From Bacteroidales bacterium (GTDB taxonomy: Bacteria > Bacteroidota > Bacteroidia > Bacteroidales > S143-33), in NCBI GenBank assembly GCA_027083655.1, contig JALWNS010000225.1, positions 1-8,494 of the forward strand: DNA of 8,494 nucleotides, given 5' to 3'. Both the position numbers and the translations under genes were made by a program. The notes beneath the pieces are model-generated. The model did not search any database. It saw only the letters and a list, made by a program, of their open reading frames with translations, and was not told where the DNA came from. Positions 6,278 through 8,494 of the stretch are shown here, piece after piece. The stretch's first letter is position 1; the number at the start of each line of letters is the position of its first letter.

Positions 6278-8494
6278 TTAGTTTTCTAAAATCAAGAAGC
6301 TTAATTGAGGCAAAATTACTGTCATACAATTACCAGTGAAATCAAATTCGCCATTACCAATGACTTTATGAAATTCCTCACCAGAGAAACGCAACGGCAA
6401 TTTAAACGGTGCAATTCTATAGTCACGGGCACGATTTATAACCACGATTATAGTTTTATCAAAATAACTACGCGAATAGGCAATCAAATCATCATCAGTA
6501 TAAAGCCATTTAAAATCACCGTAAATAAGAGGTAAAGACGAACGCCTCAAATGAATAAGACGGCTAGCCTCTTGTTTGAGCCACCTCTGGTGACGGTTTA
6601 GCCCCTCAAAAACCATCATTCTACGGTTGTCCGGGTCATTTCCTCCAGGCATGCCAATTTCATCCCCATAATACACGACAGGCACACCTGGTATTGTTGT
6701 AATAAAGGCAAAGAGTTGAGCCATACGGTAATATCCAATGGTGTCGCCGACCTCAATGTCACGTGTCCAACCTGCTACTTTAGGATCTTCGTCAAAGCGC
6801 AGGGAACCAGAAGCATAAGAGATAAAACGGCCGCGGTCCTGGTTGCCAGTGATATAACCCATCAGGTTGTGCCAACCATAGTATTTAAAGCTAGTTGAGA
6901 GCACATTACGCAGGTTAGTAAAAGTATTATCTCCTGCCAGTGCTGTGATGAGTGCATCGTAAACATTGAAGTCAAACTGTGCATCCAGCAATCCAGTGCC
7001 TAGATAGCTGGAGATAAGCTCCGGGCTGCCGTATGTCTCGCCTATCTGGTAAACTTTGCGGTTCTCAGGTATCTCCACCTGAAGCTTAAGCTTGCGCGTA
7101 AGTGTGCGCCAGAAAACAAGCGGCACATGCTTGGCGGCATCATGACGGAAGCCGTCCAGACCAAAAGTCTTTATCCACCACACGGCCGAATCGGTGACCA
7201 TTTCATAAACCTCAGGACGTGAGTTGTCAATAGTTGGCAGGAATACATCAAACCATGTTGTCAGGCGGTGTGTGTCCCATTTCTCTGTGTTAAGTGTACC
7301 ATCAGGCAGGTAAAGATTTGTTGTCCAGTCTGGATGCTTACGGTAAAACCAGCTTTTCTCATGCACATGATGCGAAACAAAGTCAATAATCAGGTTTTTG
7401 TCCTTCTGGTGAAGCAAGGACACAAGTTCTTTGAGATCCTGTTCTGTACCAAAGCGCCTGTCCACACCTGTAAAATAAATAGGCCAATAACCGTGGTAAG
7501 CCGAAAATTTTGTCTCAGGATTAGGCCAATGACCGTAAGCACCGTGCACATTACGCATAATAGGTGATATCCACAGGGTATTGACTCCCAATGAGTCAAA
7601 ATACCCCCTTTTTACCTGCTGGATAATTCCTCCCAGGTCTCCACCCATGAAATTGGCCTTGGGCAAGACGCTGCCGTCTGTGATAGGTTCATCGTTGCTC
7701 TTGTCGCCATTGTAGAAACGGTCAACAAAGACATTATAGATGACGGCCGCATGGTAGTCGGTGCGTGTCAGCTGGCCGGGCGAGGACACAGGCTCGCCAT
7801 AGTCTAGCGGTATAAGCAAATCATTAGAAATGCCGTAGTGGTTAGCTGCATAAACGCGCAAATATGTCCGTTTCTCCTCTCTTGCCTGGGCCGGAATTTT
7901 TATCCTAATGCTATTGCCTGCAATTTTCACATAATTATGAGGTAGCAGGTAATTCTGGTAAAAGACCTGCAATTGGTCAAAAGGCTTATCCGATGCTATG
8001 AGGACAGAGTTTTTATTATAACGCACTGTGTACAAATAGGGTAGCTTATCCGGATCCTGGTTTCCGACTTTTAACACTGAGTTGAAGCCACCCATACCAT
8101 TGCTAATCTTCTCAGGGTTATCAGGGTCAAGATGGTCCTGTCCATCCAAGACAAGTAAATACTGGTATTGTCCGGGCTCGAGTAATAAGCCAACTTTCCA
8201 GGTACTATCTTCTGGGACAAATGTCAGAGGTGTAGCTGTGGCGTTCCAGGCATTCATCTCGCCACGGATGTATACTGATTTATATTTTTTGCCATGAGGA
8301 TCAAAGGTGAATGTATATTTGATTTTACGGGATTTTCTAACAGGGATTGAATAACGGTAGCCACGGGCATAAACATCCAATGTCATGAGCCATGGCAGGC
8401 TATCGGCGTTAACCTTGAGGGCAACCTTGCCTGTGCGGCCGAATTGCAAAAGGTCTAGACCTTCAGGGGCTTTAACACTATCAATCACTTCAGG
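6278..8494 (-). CDS. GH13 alpha-amylase family protein, neopullulanase/cyclomaltodextrinase-like (5' end outside window)
   Basis: Hydrolyses or rearranges alpha-1,4 (possibly alpha-1,6) glucans or maltodextrins. The frame stays open to the window edge, so the 738 visible residues are a C-terminal portion; the GTG at 8488 is probably an internal Val. Numbering from the first codon at 8494, residues ~60-143 form a CBM48/AMPK-beta-like module (GEMNAWN, LEPGQYQYLLVLDG, DPDNP), ~150-230 a second beta-sandwich, and ~246-655 the GH13 barrel, followed by a beta domain C. VDRFYNGD and FMGGDLGGI are typical of the neopullulanase/CDase group. Catalytic residues are present: nucleophile D452 (GFRHDAAKH), acid/base E486 (QIGETYG) and stabiliser D553. 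Two usual subsite residues differ: region I reads DFVSHH (N to H) and region IV reads GNQD (H to Q). There is no T9SS domain at the C-terminus. Localisation cannot be judged because the N-terminus is missing. It is the first visible gene of the amylase cluster. Exact specificity is inference. Confidence 0.93.
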   Translation of the reverse strand, partial: PEVIDSVKAPEGLDLLQFGRTGKVALKVNADSLPWLMTLDVYARGYRYSIPVRKSRKIKYTFTFDPHGKKYKSVYIRGEMNAWNATATPLTFVPEDSTWKVGLLLEPGQYQYLLVLDGQDHLDPDNPEKISNGMGGFNSVLKVGNQDPDKLPYLYTVRYNKNSVLIASDKPFDQLQVFYQNYLLPHNYVKIAGNSIRIKIPAQAREEKRTYLRVYAANHYGISNDLLIPLDYGEPVSSPGQLTRTDYHAAVIYNVFVDRFYNGDKSNDEPITDGSVLPKANFMGGDLGGIIQQVKRGYFDSLGVNTLWISPIMRNVHGAYGHWPNPETKFSAYHGYWPIYFTGVDRRFGTEQDLKELVSLLHQKDKNLIIDFVSHHVHEKSWFYRKHPDWTTNLYLPDGTLNTEKWDTHRLTTWFDVFLPTIDNSRPEVYEMVTDSAVWWIKTFGLDGFRHDAAKHVPLVFWRTLTRKLKLQVEIPENRKVYQIGETYGSPELISSYLGTGLLDAQFDFNVYDALITALAGDNTFTNLRNVLSTSFKYYGWHNLMGYITGNQDRGRFISYASGSLRFDEDPKVAGWTRDIEVGDTIGYYRMAQLFAFITTIPGVPVVYYGDEIGMPGGNDPDNRRMMVFEGLNRHQRWLKQEASRLIHLRRSSLPLIYGDFKWLYTDDDLIAYSRSYFDKTIIVVINRARDYRIAPFKLPLRFSGEEFHKVIGNGEFDFTGNCMTVILPQLSFLILEN

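Noticed and set aside
6266..6329. Alternative upstream start for the lipoprotein amylase
   Set aside because: It would add 21 charged residues before the signal peptide and overlap the preceding gene; the ATG at 6266 gives a normal lipoprotein signal.

Overview
The window looks like a piece of a Bacteroidota chromosome, probably from a Bacteroidales-type lineage with a type IX secretion system. The evidence is a T9SS-type C-terminal sorting domain on one amylase, a signal peptide whose mature protein would begin with Gln, a lipoprotein amylase, A-rich leaders without Shine-Dalgarno sequences, and a moderate-to-low GC content. All four genes lie on the minus strand, so the biological order runs from right to left.

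From 8494 down to 2019 there are three consecutive and mutually divergent GH13 (alpha-amylase family) genes. The first (6278-8494) is cut by the window edge. It has a CBM48-like module, a second beta-sandwich and a catalytic domain of the neopullulanase/cyclomaltodextrinase-like type. The second (4899-6266) starts only 11 nt after the first stops and is a compact lipoprotein amylase. The third (2019-4844) follows after 54 nt and is a large, multimodular, secreted amylase ending in a T9SS sorting domain. They probably form one starch/alpha-glucan (Sus-like) operon whose products act in different compartments. A strong minus-strand terminator at 1938-1982 closes the cluster. No susC/susD homologue is visible; if present they would lie upstream of the window.

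Next, with its own probable promoter, is a complete M20C aminoacyl-histidine dipeptidase gene (pepD, 405-1859), a cytoplasmic dipeptidase unrelated to starch. It ends in a perfect 13-bp stem-loop terminator.

The leftmost 404 bases carry no convincing gene. They hold two tandem units of about 105 bp plus a degenerate third one at the edge. Each full unit contains a bulged hairpin followed by a T-run on the plus strand and a nearly invariant 32-nt tail. The hairpin is clearly related, with a compensatory base-pair change, to the minus-strand terminator that closes the amylase operon. This dispersed, covarying terminator-hairpin family is the most unusual thing in the window. The rest is good-quality but recognisable carbohydrate and peptide catabolism; I do not see a wholly new multi-gene system.
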